A stretch of DNA of 60,000 bases from Liolophura sinensis (GCF_032854445.1 NC_088297.1:10876163-10936162); one strand, 5' to 3'; counted from the first letter of the stretch, positions 34,090 to 45,979 are shown. Program-made: numbers and translations. The notes: generated by a model not told the origin, from the letters alone.

Positions 34090-36777
34090 TCACTTCAAAT
34101 GCTCAGACATATGAAGCGCAAAGTACACCTTATCATGACAATCTTCCCCACATGTGGAACACACAAACGGATGGCGCATACCCATGGCATGCATTTTCTT
34201 GTGAATGCGCAGCATGGCGTACTCTGTGAAATAGCATTCGCAAAACTCACACGCAAACAGCTGTCCCGTTTGGACCAGGGCAAGCAGAGTGCGCTCCCTG
34301 TGACTGTTGAACTCTTCCTGAGCTTGCGACATCGACGATGATGTCGATGAAGAATCGGCGAGGTTCTTTGGCATTCTGCACTGATGGGAGTCGCTGCCTA
34401 TGAGCTGATTTTCAAGTTTCGGCGGACTGCTGTCTGGGCCTAAAAGCAGCGTGCACCCACAAGTGTTAACCTGCACCCCCACGCTGTCACAGCTCACCCT
34501 GGGCGCCAGTGATGTGCTATCTCTGTCACAGCTCTCTAATTTTGATATGTTGTTGTTGTTGTTACCTACGTCGTAATCCTCTCCTATATCACTGACATTG
34601 TCCTTATCGTCTTTGGGCCAGTCTTTGGCATCTTCCTCCTCCAGTGGCTGCGGGTCTTCCCTTGAGGGCGCCACAGAGAGGTTGAGAGCCTGCGTCTGCG
34701 GAGGCGATTCCGAGGTGATGGCAAGCTGCGGCAGCGCGATCATGGATGCTGGGGTGATCGGGTACGAGCTGGAGGAGGCGAGGCTCTGGAAGGTGGAGAA
34801 TGCTGGCAATCGCTCGAAATTCTCCCCATGTTCTGAAGCCACTCCGTCTGGGGGAAGCCAAATGGGTCCTGGGGTCTTAATGTGCGTGTTTGTTGGACTT
34901 ATTGCAGAGGTAAGTGCTGAAGGAATATTTGAGGTAGAAACAGATACTGAGGCTTGGCTATCCAATGGACTTGAGCCAAAGCAAAGATTGCTTGAGTCTC
35001 CCTGAGCTTGATGCTTTTCTATGTGCCGGCGTAGCGTTGAGGCTCGCGTAAATCTAGACCCGCATATGTGGCACACATGAGGCTTTAACCCGAAGTGGCA
35101 TTTCACATGGGTTTTCATGTTATTCCTATAACCAAATTTCTTCCCGCAGACTGGACATTCAAAAGGCTTTGAGGCATGAACCTTCACATGTATTTTAAGG
35201 AGGTAGGCATGAGGGAATTCTTCGCCACACTGGTTACATCGCTGGATCTTGTCTCCATCCTCCCCTCCACAGGAATCAGACAAAGCCTTGCCGTCAATCA
35301 TCGCATCCGAGGAGCTAGAGTTGTCGTTGGAATCGGAGACTTCATCTTCTGAATCCTTGGTCTCCAATTTCGGGGAAAGCATGGTTTCCTTGTCTTGACC
35401 TTGGTCCTCTCTTGGTGGACTTGAGGTCGTGGCAGTTGTGGAAGTGGAGGTGGGCGTGGAGGTATTTGGGGGCGGCAGACTCAGCTCAACAAGGGGAGGT
35501 GACTTCATCTCTTCACCCCCTGGTTTCTCGGGCAGTGTGTGGCACTGCAGGTGATCCTTTAGGTCCAGAACAGTGTCACACATCTTGAAGCAGTGTGAGC
35601 ATTTATACGGGCCGTCTACATGCTTGTTTTCATGAAGTTTCAAGCTGTACTTGCGCGTGAAGCGAGTGCCGCAGACGACGCAGAAGTACGGCTTTTCACC
35701 GAGGTGGGTTCGCTCGTGTGAACGGCGACTGCTCAGGGTGGTAAAGCGGCTGCCGCAGATTCGGCACGGATATGGCCTTACCTTCATGTGGGTCCTCTTG
35801 TGGATGGTGAGTTGGTTGGCAGACTGGAGGACTTTGCCACATATCTCACAACGGTATGGCTCCATGGCAGGCGAGCTGATGTTATACCGCCTCTCCAGGG
35901 TGTCCTCCGGTCGCCATGGGAAACTCATGGCCGCCATGACATTGCTGGCTGCTAGGAGCATATCGGAGGAGAAGGGTGGCAGGACGTGCTGACCGAGGTT
36001 GTTGATTGGTGGGCTGTTTCTCAAGATGGCGGCTTGTTCATGAAAGTTAGCCAGAGATGCCATGGAAGCCATGTTAGCCATGCTGACAATAGGGAAGGTG
36101 GGCAGGGGGCTGGTGCGGGTCATGCACATGGGGACAGACGAGTTGTTTGTGTTGATTCCAAGCACTGACTCCAAGGTCTCCTTCTCAACTTGCGGCGGTG
36201 ACACCGGGCTTGTGATTGGACTGTTGATGATGTCTTCGGCCCCGTTGCTAACGACAGGCGGCTCGTCGTGGTGTTGTTCCGGATCTTTCCGGTAATCTTC
36301 GTGGCCTGGCGATTTGCGCAGCGCGTCGCCATGGTCGGAATCGTAACCTTTCATATCCAGTGAAGGTCTAGAGGGAGGTAGTGGTGGGGAGGTGCCAAAC
36401 ATAGTGGTGTTAATGTTGCGCGCCAGGTCCGGGGTCGAGCTGGGTGGTACAAAATCCAGCGGTGACGACTGGTGCGAACTCGAGGGTGAGAAGTTCACAT
36501 CACTCAGAATGGCATGAGGTATCTGGTTGTTTGTGTTATAGTCTCCCACCTTGCGCTTGGATCGGCATTTGACTTCGTGGTAGCGGCGGGTGGTGGAGCG
36601 GGTGAAGACTTTGCCACAGTACATGCACATCCTGGATTTGCGGCCGTAGTCGGCATAGTAGGCCGGTTCACTGACGGACACACCGCTGAGGCCATAGGGA
36701 AATGAGGTATACAAACTAGACGTGGCCTCAGCGACCGGCCCTGGAGGGTGGGTCACGGCCGGGTGGTCCTGATCCAT
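34090..36777 (-). CDS. C2H2 zinc-finger transcription factor, 895 aa, Ikaros-like terminal finger pair
   Basis: One uninterrupted exon encodes a nuclear DNA-binding protein. Finger 0 is C2HC (C51, C54, H67, C71). Classical C2H2 fingers start at C310, C338, C366 and C393 (cluster 1), C514, C541 and C569 (cluster 2), and C843 and C873 (C-terminal pair), with H-x3-H endings throughout. Linkers such as HLGEKPY are near the Kruppel consensus. The last pair (FACEFCECYFTEYAMLRIH ... HPFVCSTCGEDC) resembles the C-terminal dimerisation fingers of Ikaros and Hunchback. Between clusters lie Ser/Pro/Thr-rich and acidic disordered regions, a poly-Asn run (about 739-743), and ALNLSV (697-702), similar to CtBP-binding motifs. 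The start ATG has a strong context (CCAACCATGG) and an in-frame TAA lies 12 bases upstream. Orthology is not assigned; a repressor or developmental role is inference. Confidence 0.95.
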   Translation of the reverse strand: MDQDHPAVTHPPGPVAEATSSLYTSFPYGLSGVSVSEPAYYADYGRKSRMCMYCGKVFTRSTTRRYHEVKCRSKRKVGDYNTNNQIPHAILSDVNFSPSSSHQSSPLDFVPPSSTPDLARNINTTMFGTSPPLPPSRPSLDMKGYDSDHGDALRKSPGHEDYRKDPEQHHDEPPVVSNGAEDIINSPITSPVSPPQVEKETLESVLGINTNNSSVPMCMTRTSPLPTFPIVSMANMASMASLANFHEQAAILRNSPPINNLGQHVLPPFSSDMLLAASNVMAAMSFPWRPEDTLERRYNISSPAMEPYRCEICGKVLQSANQLTIHKRTHMKVRPYPCRICGSRFTTLSSRRSHERTHLGEKPYFCVVCGTRFTRKYSLKLHENKHVDGPYKCSHCFKMCDTVLDLKDHLQCHTLPEKPGGEEMKSPPLVELSLPPPNTSTPTSTSTTATTSSPPREDQGQDKETMLSPKLETKDSEDEVSDSNDNSSSSDAMIDGKALSDSCGGEDGDKIQRCNQCGEEFPHAYLLKIHVKVHASKPFECPVCGKKFGYRNNMKTHVKCHFGLKPHVCHICGSRFTRASTLRRHIEKHQAQGDSSNLCFGSSPLDSQASVSVSTSNIPSALTSAISPTNTHIKTPGPIWLPPDGVASEHGENFERLPAFSTFQSLASSSSYPITPASMIALPQLAITSESPPQTQALNLSVAPSREDPQPLEEEDAKDWPKDDKDNVSDIGEDYDVGNNNNNISKLESCDRDSTSLAPRVSCDSVGVQVNTCGCTLLLGPDSSPPKLENQLIGSDSHQCRMPKNLADSSSTSSSMSQAQEEFNSHRERTLLALVQTGQLFACEFCECYFTEYAMLRIHKKMHAMGMRHPFVCSTCGEDCHDKVYFALHMSEHLK

Positions 36778-37059
36778 GGTTGGCGTCTCTTAAGTGCTGG
36801 TGCACGAACCACACCCATATACTAGCATGGCGTTAGTCATAATGTGTCCGTGAAGAGAGACGCACTGAGGTAGTTCTGCTGGTTTTCACTGAAGATCACA
36901 TTACCATGGAACTCCCATTTTCGTTGCATTTTATACTACAATGAGTCTGTCATAAGCTGGGTTAAGAGCGTGCGAGTTGCCCGGCGTTTTGGGTCCGTTC
37001 AGAAATCCCTGCACTGAATTGAGGCGGCGGCAGACATTGTCAAATGGGAAGTGAATCAT
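36778..37059 (-). promoter_or_regulatory. 5' leader of the zinc-finger gene, rich in upstream ATGs
   Basis: The leader starts at a 3' splice site (gtcttttgtttctgtattgcag on the minus strand, exon from 37059), so at least one upstream exon exists. It carries a 42-codon uORF (37059-36931, beginning MIHFPFDN, stop TAA) and a 16-codon uORF (36840-36790, MTNAMLVYGCGSCTST) in the main frame. Several further ATGs are also present. This arrangement usually lowers translation of the main frame. Confidence 0.7.
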
Positions 37060-38110
37060 CTGCAATACAGAAACAAAAGACACAAGTTAATAACCGGAAT
37101 CAGGCTACTTTCAAAACCAAAAAAACAAACATAAAAGTGACAAATCACATCACAAAAAGGTGTACTGCAGTGTGTTTGTGGAATGACATTCTAATGGAAT
37201 AAAAATTAGATTCAGCACCAAAAGGAACATTTGATGACATTTATTTGCTTCCAAAAATGCATTTCTTTTTTTTATTCAGCACAATTTCAGGACATTCAAT
37301 TAAATTGCACATTTAAATAAAGTTCAGCTAGGCCAAGCCAAATCCTAGTTATTGTACATATGTTCAAGTGTGACTAAGACCCACAGGATTAAACCAGGAA
37401 ATCCTTCATGTATCTGCACTGTTAGCAGCATGTAAGGTGCAAAGCAGAGATAACTCATTCCTAAAGACCATTCAGACAAGCAGTTACCTCCCCTAGTCCC
37501 CCTTCAGATAGTACCAATGCTGTGCAAAACAACCACTTGCGCATCTCATTCTTAAGATTATAAATAACACCTGTTAACAGCTGGAGACCATGAGTGCTGT
37601 GTGAACACATGCAGCAGCCAGCCAAACAACCCGCAGTATGCAACTAGCACAGCTAACCTGTTCACCTTACCACATACAGGTTTATTTATATGAAAGCCAT
37701 ATTATCTATCTTTCCCTGCATAAACTTGTACCTGCATACATAAATATACTGTATATTGTACAGTAACAGTTTTGCTTACTAAATTCAACTACACATGTAT
37801 GTCAGGGCTTTGCTTTTGAAGGGACTCCCTAAACCTAAAGTATATGAATCTGCTCAGATTAACATACAAAAAAAGGCACAGAATTAATCTCTGAAATGAA
37901 CGAATGTTGTTAAAGTTTCAATTTATAACTACATGTACTTCTAATGTGCCAGCTGACAAAAGAGTTTCACATGAAGTTTAATATGGACATGGAACCAACA
38001 AAATACATGTATGTTTAGTGTTGCATGAATGTATTTAATTTAACCACAAATTTAACCAAATTCTGGCGGATTCTTGCAAAGAGAAAGTACGGGAATCCAT
38101 TTAGATTTTG

Positions 38111-38145
<35 letters not shown>
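38111..38145. repeat. Poly-A run
   Basis: About 35 consecutive A. Confidence 0.95.
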
Positions 38146-38146
<1 letters not shown>

Positions 38147-38261
38147 CATGGCCTGCACATAGATCGACAATACACAAACTTGGACAAAGGTGGTCATGTT
38201 TAACTTTCAATATCTTGTGAGCCATTCAGCATTTAATTATAAATATATTAATTAATTATAA

Positions 38262-38465
38262 ATTATGTAATTATTCAACCTTTTCACATGTTTGCAAGGT
38301 GTTTATTCAAGCATATTCGGAAGGAACTATTCTGTGTTGACTGATAAGAGCACTTTTGGTGAAACTGGCCATTCCAACAAATGCAGTTTTGTCTCAAAAA
38401 TCAAATTAAAAACGTACTTAAATTGCACTGAAAATTGCTCTTTCATATGCTAAAAAATTGAGGTA
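38262..38465 (+). repeat. MITE family M1, copy 1
   Basis: AAGGTGTTTATTCAAGCATA, CTATTCTGTGTT, GCAGTTTTGTCTC and TGCTCTTTCATATG match the copies at 39305 and 59735. Confidence 0.7.
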
Positions 38466-39304
38466 TATACATACAGTAATACTATTGCAAGTGTTAGCTC
38501 TAGGATCTGACTTTTTAATACGCATTTTCCACGGATAGTCAAGGCCTGCAAAATGATTCAGAATTTTAGCAAAACTAAGTCTTAAAACAGTCAGCAATGA
38601 TACCAACATGACCAACAGTATATATATGCATTGTACAATAAGTAAAGACTTGGTGTTAAAAGATGGCACAACACTGTCAGTAAAAACATGATATCCAAAC
38701 TACCCCGCCATTTTTGTATAGAGTGTCTGAATCCATTATTAATCTTACCTCTACAGGTACATAAATCAACCAAGAGATAAGGGAGATCTCAGAGTGAAAG
38801 CGCAAACTGGAAGTTGTCATTTCAGACACCTGGTCCCCCATTTTACTAAAGGTCGTAAGTCGCAGTTAGGCTAAGTTAAAATTTATGACATACATGAAGG
38901 TATATGTAAATGTACTATCGTTGCACAACTCATACATGTATTAGCTTCAGCTGATAAAACGCAAACTATAACCAACGTAAAACTTGTTAGTGAAATGATA
39001 TGTCCCTTGGGCACAATTTCACAATATAGTTCTCAAGTTAGACATCAACAGATCGATTTCAAATTTTACTACAAGCCTAAAGGTTTTTGGCCACAGTGGT
39101 TAAAACTGTAACAGTCATGATTTTCCACAGCTCCTTGGAAGTCTGCAATTTTCACAGTCCTAACCCAAGGTTGTCCAAAAATAAGTGCTTAAAATACAAA
39201 ACAACATTCTGAAGTAAAATCAGAGCAGAAATGGTGGAGTCTGTTATGGGACAACCTCATTAAACGAATCTATTTTATGATACTCGTAATTAATATTTAT
39301 CTAC

Positions 39305-39515
39305 TGTAATTCTTCAACTTTTTTACATGTTTTCAAGGTGTTTATCTAGGCATATTCTGAAGGCACTATTCTGTGTTAAGTGATAACATAATACTTTTTG
39401 TGCGGTCCTCAAATTAACCAATATAACTAATGTAGTTTTGTCTCCAAAATCAAATAAAATATGTTGACAAATTGCATCAGAAGTTGCTCTTTCATATGTG
39501 AAACGGTTGAGGAAT
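39305..39515 (+). repeat. MITE family M1, copy 2, with inverted ends
   Basis: It begins GTAATTCTTCAAC and ends GTTGAGGAATTAGGG, an inverted pair. The interior matches the other copies (AAGGTGTTTAT, TAGTTTTGTCTCCAAAATCA, TGCTCTTTCATATG). Confidence 0.72.
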
Positions 39516-39572
39516 TAGGGTACATGACTTTTACTTGATTTGAGTTGTATACTATGGACGATAATAATTTAT

Positions 39573-39700
39573 CTCCGGCCGTAAGTGAGAAGGTCTGTCA
39601 GCAACCTGCAGACGGTTGTGGGTCCCCCCCCCCTCCCGCCATCGTATAAGTGAAATATTCTTGAGTACAGCCTAAAACACCAATCAAAAAGAAGAAAAGA
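39573..39700 (+). repeat. 5'-truncated SINE, family 1
   Basis: CTCCGGCCGTAAGTGAGAAG through TAAAACACCAATCAAAAAG, with a short internal deletion beside a C-run. Confidence 0.8.
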
Positions 39701-40111
39701 ATAATATAAAATCAGGTACTTTACCTGTAAAGTAGGCAAGAAAAAAGCCCAGGCAAAACCAGACCACCTTAATTAATAGGGCATCAAAAACTTCCTCACT
39801 ACTTATGACATGCACAAGAAGTAGTTCAACAGTACATGTACCTCAACTACCAGAGCATGGTGATACAAGCCACGTGACCTTATCTACATGTACAACTTCA
39901 CGAACATGCGACAATTTACAACAGCGAGAATCACTTATTCTGTTTTTCAAGGATATTCATGCATATTCATAGAACCACATCATTATACATGTACATGTAT
40001 ATACATGTACAGAGTGCACATGATTTACATGTACAATGTATGCATACACGCTAGCATTCTGCAAGGAGTAAGTACATGTGCCTGCACATGAATATCAATC
40101 TGTACTGCAGA

Positions 40112-40458
40112 AGTGAGTGAGTGAGTACTTGGGGTTTAACATCGTACTTAACAACTTTTCAGTCATATGACGACGACGGAATCCTCAGAGTGCATGTAAT
40201 GTGCCTCCTTGGCGCAGGGCAGATTTCCACCCCTCTTTAATCTAGTGCTGCTTCACTGAGACGACTTACCGAAGGCAACTAAGCCGGCCCCACCCGAGCC
40301 ATTATTCTGATATAGGTCAACCAGTCGTTGCACCATCCCCTTCATGCTGAACGCCAAGCTAGGAAGTTAAAACTTCCTCTTTTAATGCCTTAGGTGTGAC
40401 TCGACCAAGGATTGACCCTGGATCTACTGCCTCCCGAAGCGAACGCTCTACCGACTTT
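40112..40458 (-). repeat. SINE family 2, near full length
   Basis: It starts with the GAGT tail and GGGGTTTAACATCGTACTTA, and ends at the tRNA-like head (CGAAGCGAACGCTCTACCGA). Confidence 0.9.
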
Positions 40459-40857
40459 ACTCCAGAAGGTTTACAGTAGAGAGACACTTGAAGTAAATGT
40501 AATATACATGAACATGTAGCTTGTACATTTATGTATGTTTCACTTTATGACATCAGTGAAAACAGTACTCCCCACGTACAGCCATTTTAGTTACGGAAAA
40601 CAGTTAGGCTTCCAAACTGTTGTATTTTTTTTCCTAATATATGGTTGCAATATCACCTTCACAATTTGGGATAAGGCCTTTGATTTTTTTCTTCTAGATG
40701 GACACATTCATGTAACTTATACATGCGTGGATTAAAGGCAGTTTTCATTACATTTATATACTTAACTACAAAAACCAATTCACTTCCAGTACATCTACAG
40801 GCACAGCTACCCTCATGTTAACAAAATTACTGGCCAGGCCAGGAAATATGGGGACAT

Positions 40858-40936
40858 GAACTGAAATACATGTATAAATGAACTGAAATACATGTATAAA
40901 TGAACCGAAATACATGTATAAATGAACCGAAATAAT
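40858..40936. repeat. 22-bp tandem repeat
   Basis: GAACTGAAATACATGTATAA (plus AT) occurs three and a half times. Confidence 0.93.
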
Positions 40937-42059
40937 GAGCAATGGCCATAGACAGACCTATATAAGAGACCATGAGGTGAAATGATGTGTTATGAATTGA
41001 AATAATAAAAGCTGGATTCAACTAATACAACCTAACTCACTTGTCAAGAAGCAACTAAAACGAACACCTTAGCTACACGCATGCATGAGTCGGTCAGAGC
41101 CTGGTTTTGGCCATTTTTACTTTTTTTAACAACGGGTACACTCAGAGAGTTCAATCTTGAAAGTGTACCAGTAATAAAGTGTGACTGATAGTGCAGCATT
41201 TTAATACGAATGGTTCATATAAGTGAAGTCCAACCACCTGTGACTAGTGCAAGTATTTAATGGATTGATCGTTTGCTTCACATGCCCCTTTTTTCTCAAA
41301 ATCACAGATGTTACAAGCAATAAATATTATTCACTAAATTGCCCAAGATAGACTTTTTTCTTGATGGAACAATTAATTATGAAAGGCACAAGACATATGT
41401 GTATAACTATTAAAGACAAATGCTTTCTCTTCTATGTATACAATGTCCATTTAAATGTCATACTACTATGTCGTAGATAACACCCACCTATCATTTTTCC
41501 ACATTTCTGAGACATACATGCAGTATTTAAAGGACATGTATGGATGGAAAATTAAATGTACTCTTAAGATGGACATTTATCAATCTCAATAAACCGACTA
41601 TAATTACTCCTTGTTAGCTTATTCATACTGTAAATAGTATGAAACAATAGTGAATTTCATACTTCTCAGATATACAAGCTGTACATCTGCTCAATACTGA
41701 GAATAATACTTACACATACAAGTACAATGTTCCTGAAGTTCAATGGACCTCTCACTACGATTAGGCATGCAACATGGGGGAACACAACCACCAGATATGG
41801 TAATGGTGTACATGTAGTACTGCAATTGACGAATATCAAAGTATTAAATCAACTTACACACGACATGTACCAACATGTGCAAATGGGCCAAAGGGTAAGG
41901 AATAGGGGGTATACCCACAGAACAATCACAGCGCTCAACAAGTGGGACAACACATGATCAGACGCTTCTTCATCAGAGCATAAAGCAACAACCTGACCCT
42001 CAGAATTCTGGTCTCGTAGTGGTGGGACAAGTGTTAAGGCTGGCATGTACAGTCTAGCT

Positions 42060-42585
42060 GCACCAGGGGAGGGAGTGAGGGAGGGACCAAAGGGTTGAAG
42101 CAGCTAAGGAGTGGGTCACACAACAAACACTGCACTGTCATTTGACCCCCAAGATCCAACAAGGCCTGTCCCACATGTACAGCTCTGCTATGTGGCAAGT
42201 GTTGAAACTGGAATGTACATCAATTGCAAGGGAGGGAAGGAGGGGAATTTAACAGCCAGCCAGCCAGGGAGAGGGTCACACAACAGCCTGCACTGTCACT
42301 TGACCCAACAACCCCCCAGCCCCCACCCCTCCCCTTATCATCCCTGCCTGTCTGCCTGCTGGCCTGTGTCTCCAGTCCCCAGGGAGAAAGGAGAACACAG
42401 CATAAGGCAGGCAAACCAGCCAGGTCTCAGGTATCACTTCTGTACAACACCCCATAAGTCAGTCAGCAGACTTGTCCCAGGCTTTTCCATGTGCAAATCT
42501 ATGCAACACATGTGGTCCTGCATGTTATTAGTTCATTACACCCCCCAGCCCCCACCCCTCACAGCCAGCTGAAGCACAGGCTATG
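42060..42585. other. GC-rich repeat-bearing segment with paired GGGTCA/TGACCC
   Basis: GGGTCACACAACA...CACTGCACTGTCA.TTGACCC or its close variant occurs at about 42113-42148 and 42273-42306. CCCCCCAGCCCCCACCCCTC occurs at 42311 and 42541. No protein is recognisable. The area is either a regulatory segment or an old local duplication. Confidence 0.4.
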
Positions 42586-42600
42586 GATGGAGATACAGTA

Positions 42601-42848
42601 GGGGACACTGTGGCTCACTTGGTTAGTGCCCTAGTGCAGTGTAATGACCCAGAAACCTCTCACCAATGCAGTCGCTTTGAGTTCAAGTCCAGCTCATGCT
42701 GGCTTCCTCTACCAGCAGCCAATCTGCGGATGGTTGTGGGTTTCCCCCAGGCTTTGCCCGGTTTCCTCCCACCATAATGCTGGCCGCCGTCGTATAAGTG
42801 AAATATTCTTGAGTACGAGGTGAAACACCGATCAAAAAAAATTAATAA
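42601..42848 (+). repeat. SINE, family 1, near full length
   Basis: The head ACTGTGGCTCACTTGGTTAG, B-box-like GAGTTCAAGTCCAGC, the body and the ACACCGATCAAAAAA tail are present. A short deletion lies in the middle. Confidence 0.9.
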
Positions 42849-44802
42849 ACAAAACAGACCAGTCATTGTCAAATTAGCACCCAGTCATGGAGAGTGGCCT
42901 TTGAAGTTTGAGGCTTCAGCTGCATGCTTTCTGTGACTATTAAATCTGTATCACTTCAAAGTAACTATTTCTGTTTGATACTTTCAGTTCCCCCCATTGC
43001 TTTTGCTACAAGTTACGGTGAATAAGAATTTAATTTACAATGAGTTTCAACAAAACGGATGGCGTCTCTCGTTTAAAGCACAGGTCATCCAGTGATAATT
43101 AGCTACTGAGTAGAGTGAGATCTTGTGGCATTTTAACAAGAACTAAGGTGGATTGCTGAAACATGACTATATATGGCTTAAATACCATTCTAAGACATGT
43201 CAGTCTAACAGAAGTGCACGAACATGTAATTGTAAATGTGGATCTTGTACAAACAACTACAGTTCTGAATCGTCAAGTTCAAACAAGCAGATATCACAAA
43301 ATTACCATTTTGCAGCTAATTTTTTTTTTTACGTACAAAACCAAAACAGACCTGTAACTCTTCAACCTTGCTGGAGTTCGAGCAACTCGATTCCTGCTTG
43401 TAGTAACCTACAGGGCTTTCAGGAGTAAGAGCTGTATTTTCTATTTACATTTTCAGAATCAAACACGAGACTGGATGGTTCTATTGAATCTGCCTGGTAC
43501 ATTTACACGTACGACTTGAGCAACCGGACTCTTCATGACCATTCAGTTATGTGAATTATTAACAATCAGAAACATATCTAGAAAAACAATAAAGGTTCTG
43601 ATCCAAAACTTTAATGGTGACATTGTGACTGTGCACACAGAAATATTAAAAGTGCAACTCAAAATGATGCTTTCTCAGAACTTATAAATCTGGCCTTTTA
43701 AAAGAAATTTATACGAAAACTTAACTTTTTCTTGGTAAACCCTCATATTTTTTTTTACATACATGTTAGCTTTATTACAACTTGATTGCTTTGGGTGGCC
43801 AACATTTTGGGAGCCCAAATGTTTTCCAGAACCAAGGTGACTCTAGGTATGGCCCTGACAATGAGAAGTTTATTCTTGTGACGTGGGACTTGCAATATGA
43901 AGGATCTTTCTTCCTACTCAAAGATTTTCTAGCTTCTGGGGTTGCTCTACAGGAGACTCAAGGTTGATGCTTACAGACCATGTTCTTAATTGAAGCTTTT
44001 GGATTAAGGATAACGGATCAAAAGCAAACAGACTTGCATAAAATAAGACATAAAATCACACATTTGATCATGATATCAACAACCTAGATCAAAACAAGAC
44101 ATGGTATCCACTATTTTAAGGTTGCCACTGATTTGGTGACACAAATATTGTAAATACTGCACAATTCTTCATTTTGTCAATGATAAAAAAGAATGCCAGA
44201 AAGCTAGTGTATACTATGGGTTGAAAACAAACCTGATCAATGACTTCTGAATAACCAGGAAATGCACCAGTCAACTTTGTCCCCCCCACCCCCCATCCAT
44301 GCCCTCCTCCCAATTCAAAGTACTTGATGGTATGTACCATCTGTTTCGTACATCTAGGATCACTTACATGCACTTATTGCTTTTTTTTTTTTCGTTCCCT
44401 GATTTTCTAAAACGACTAATAAAGGTTTTCTTTTAATACCTGCCCATATGTTGGAATATACATCTGCACTAAAATCTAGTTTACTTACATCATATACAGC
44501 TGAGTCCGGAGCAAAACAGAAAGTGACACCAATACAGACATTTACAGATACAGCCACTAAATACTATCACAGTATGTTGACTATTGAACATTCTATTACC
44601 TTGAGATAACACTTTTAGTACAAACTAGACTTTTACAAGCTGCTATCCCAGATGGTTTTGCCTTATTGCATTCATACATGTATACACTAAGTACACGTAC
44701 TGTATGTCATACCACCAGATAATAAATCTTGACTTGACTTTATGTATTTACATCTACATGTATACTATTGTTTAATGCCTGATATGCATTGATTTTTGAA
44801 AT

Positions 44803-45261
44803 TTATTTATTTATTTGATTGGTGTGTTATGCCATACTCCAGAATATTGCACTTATTGACGTTGACTAATCTTCCCACATACAAGGGGCCTCCGTGGCTC
44901 AGTGGTTAGCGCGCTAGCGCAGCGTAATGACCCAGGAGCCTCTCACTAATGCAGTCGCTGTGAGTTCAAGTCCAGCTCATGCTGGCTTCCTCTCCGGCCG
45001 TATGTGGCAAGGTCTGCCAGCAACCTGCGGATGGTCGTGGGTTTCCACCGGGCTCTGCCCGGTTTCCTCCCACCATAATGATGGCCGTCATCGTATAAGT
45101 GAAATATTCTTGAGTACGGCATACAACACCAATCAAATCAAATCAAATCAAATCCCACATACAACTGGAGAGGAAGCCAGCATGAGCTGGACTCACAGCA
45201 ACCACATTCGTGAGAGGCTTTTAAGTCATTGCACCGAGCTGGCGTGCTAACCCCCTCAGCC
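44803..45261 (-). repeat. SINE family 1 (minus) split by a plus-strand SINE
   Basis: The minus-strand tail occupies 44803-44884 and the minus-strand head 45153-45261. A plus-strand SINE separates them. The middle of this older copy is partly deleted. Confidence 0.85.
44885..45152 (+). repeat. Full-length SINE, family 1, nested in another copy
   Basis: This is a clean copy from GGGGCCTCCGTGGCTCAG to a tail of repeated CAAAT. The 12-bp target TCCCACATACAA flanks it (44873-44884 and 45153-45164). Confidence 0.93.
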
Positions 45262-45546
45262 ATGAAAACATGCCAGCCTTAGGCAAGTTACTACATGTAT
45301 AATGAACTTTTCCCACCTGTGACCTATAGACTTGCACACCTTTTTTAACAAATGTTAAGGTTGTAGTATACGTTGTCACAGGGCTCGAAATGGGGGCAAA
45401 TGGCAAAAAGCAGGTTGAAAATTTGCCATAGCAGGCCAAGTTAAAACTGTCTTGAAAAAAAAAAAGAAAAAAGAAAAAAAAAAAACATACAAAATGGCAG
45501 GCCAAGCATGAAATGGACAACTTGTAAGTTTTGCTTTCTAATTTAT

Positions 45547-45746
45547 NNNNNNNNNNNNNNNNNNNNNNNNNNNNNNNNNNNNNNNNNNNNNNNNNNNNNN
45601 NNNNNNNNNNNNNNNNNNNNNNNNNNNNNNNNNNNNNNNNNNNNNNNNNNNNNNNNNNNNNNNNNNNNNNNNNNNNNNNNNNNNNNNNNNNNNNNNNNNN
45701 NNNNNNNNNNNNNNNNNNNNNNNNNNNNNNNNNNNNNNNNNNNNNN
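45547..45746. other. Assembly gap (200 N)
   Basis: Exactly 200 N, so probably a placeholder of arbitrary length. Frames drawn across it are meaningless. Confidence 1.
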
Positions 45747-45979
45747 TGCACAGACAATAAACAATAACTTAATAACTTAAGCCTTAACTGAAACCTTTAG
45801 AGTTGACTTTTTCTCATTAGACTGACTGGCCAAATTTTTCTTTCTACTTTTAATCAATGATGACTGATAAAACTATCGCTAAACTTGTCATTTAGGGCAG
45901 CGTGCAACAACAGTATGGCTCAGGCTTGGATTGATACTTGCAGAAGTGACAATAAAGGTCCTATTCTCTCCTGCTTTAG

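Noticed and set aside
34095-36705. Overlapping frames (60-135 codons) on both strands within the zinc-finger exon
   Set aside because: Shadows of the 895-codon frame; none has recognisable domains.
34090-36777. Assignment of the zinc-finger protein as hunchback
   Set aside because: Only the C-terminal pair is similar; the middle fingers are canonical and lack hunchback-specific spacing as far as I can judge.
44885-44990. A functional tRNA gene in the SINE heads
   Set aside because: A and B boxes are visible, but the cloverleaf is degenerate and each is joined to a SINE body with a target duplication.
45221-45780. Frames crossing the N gap
   Set aside because: They consist mostly of unknown residues over an artificial 200-N gap.
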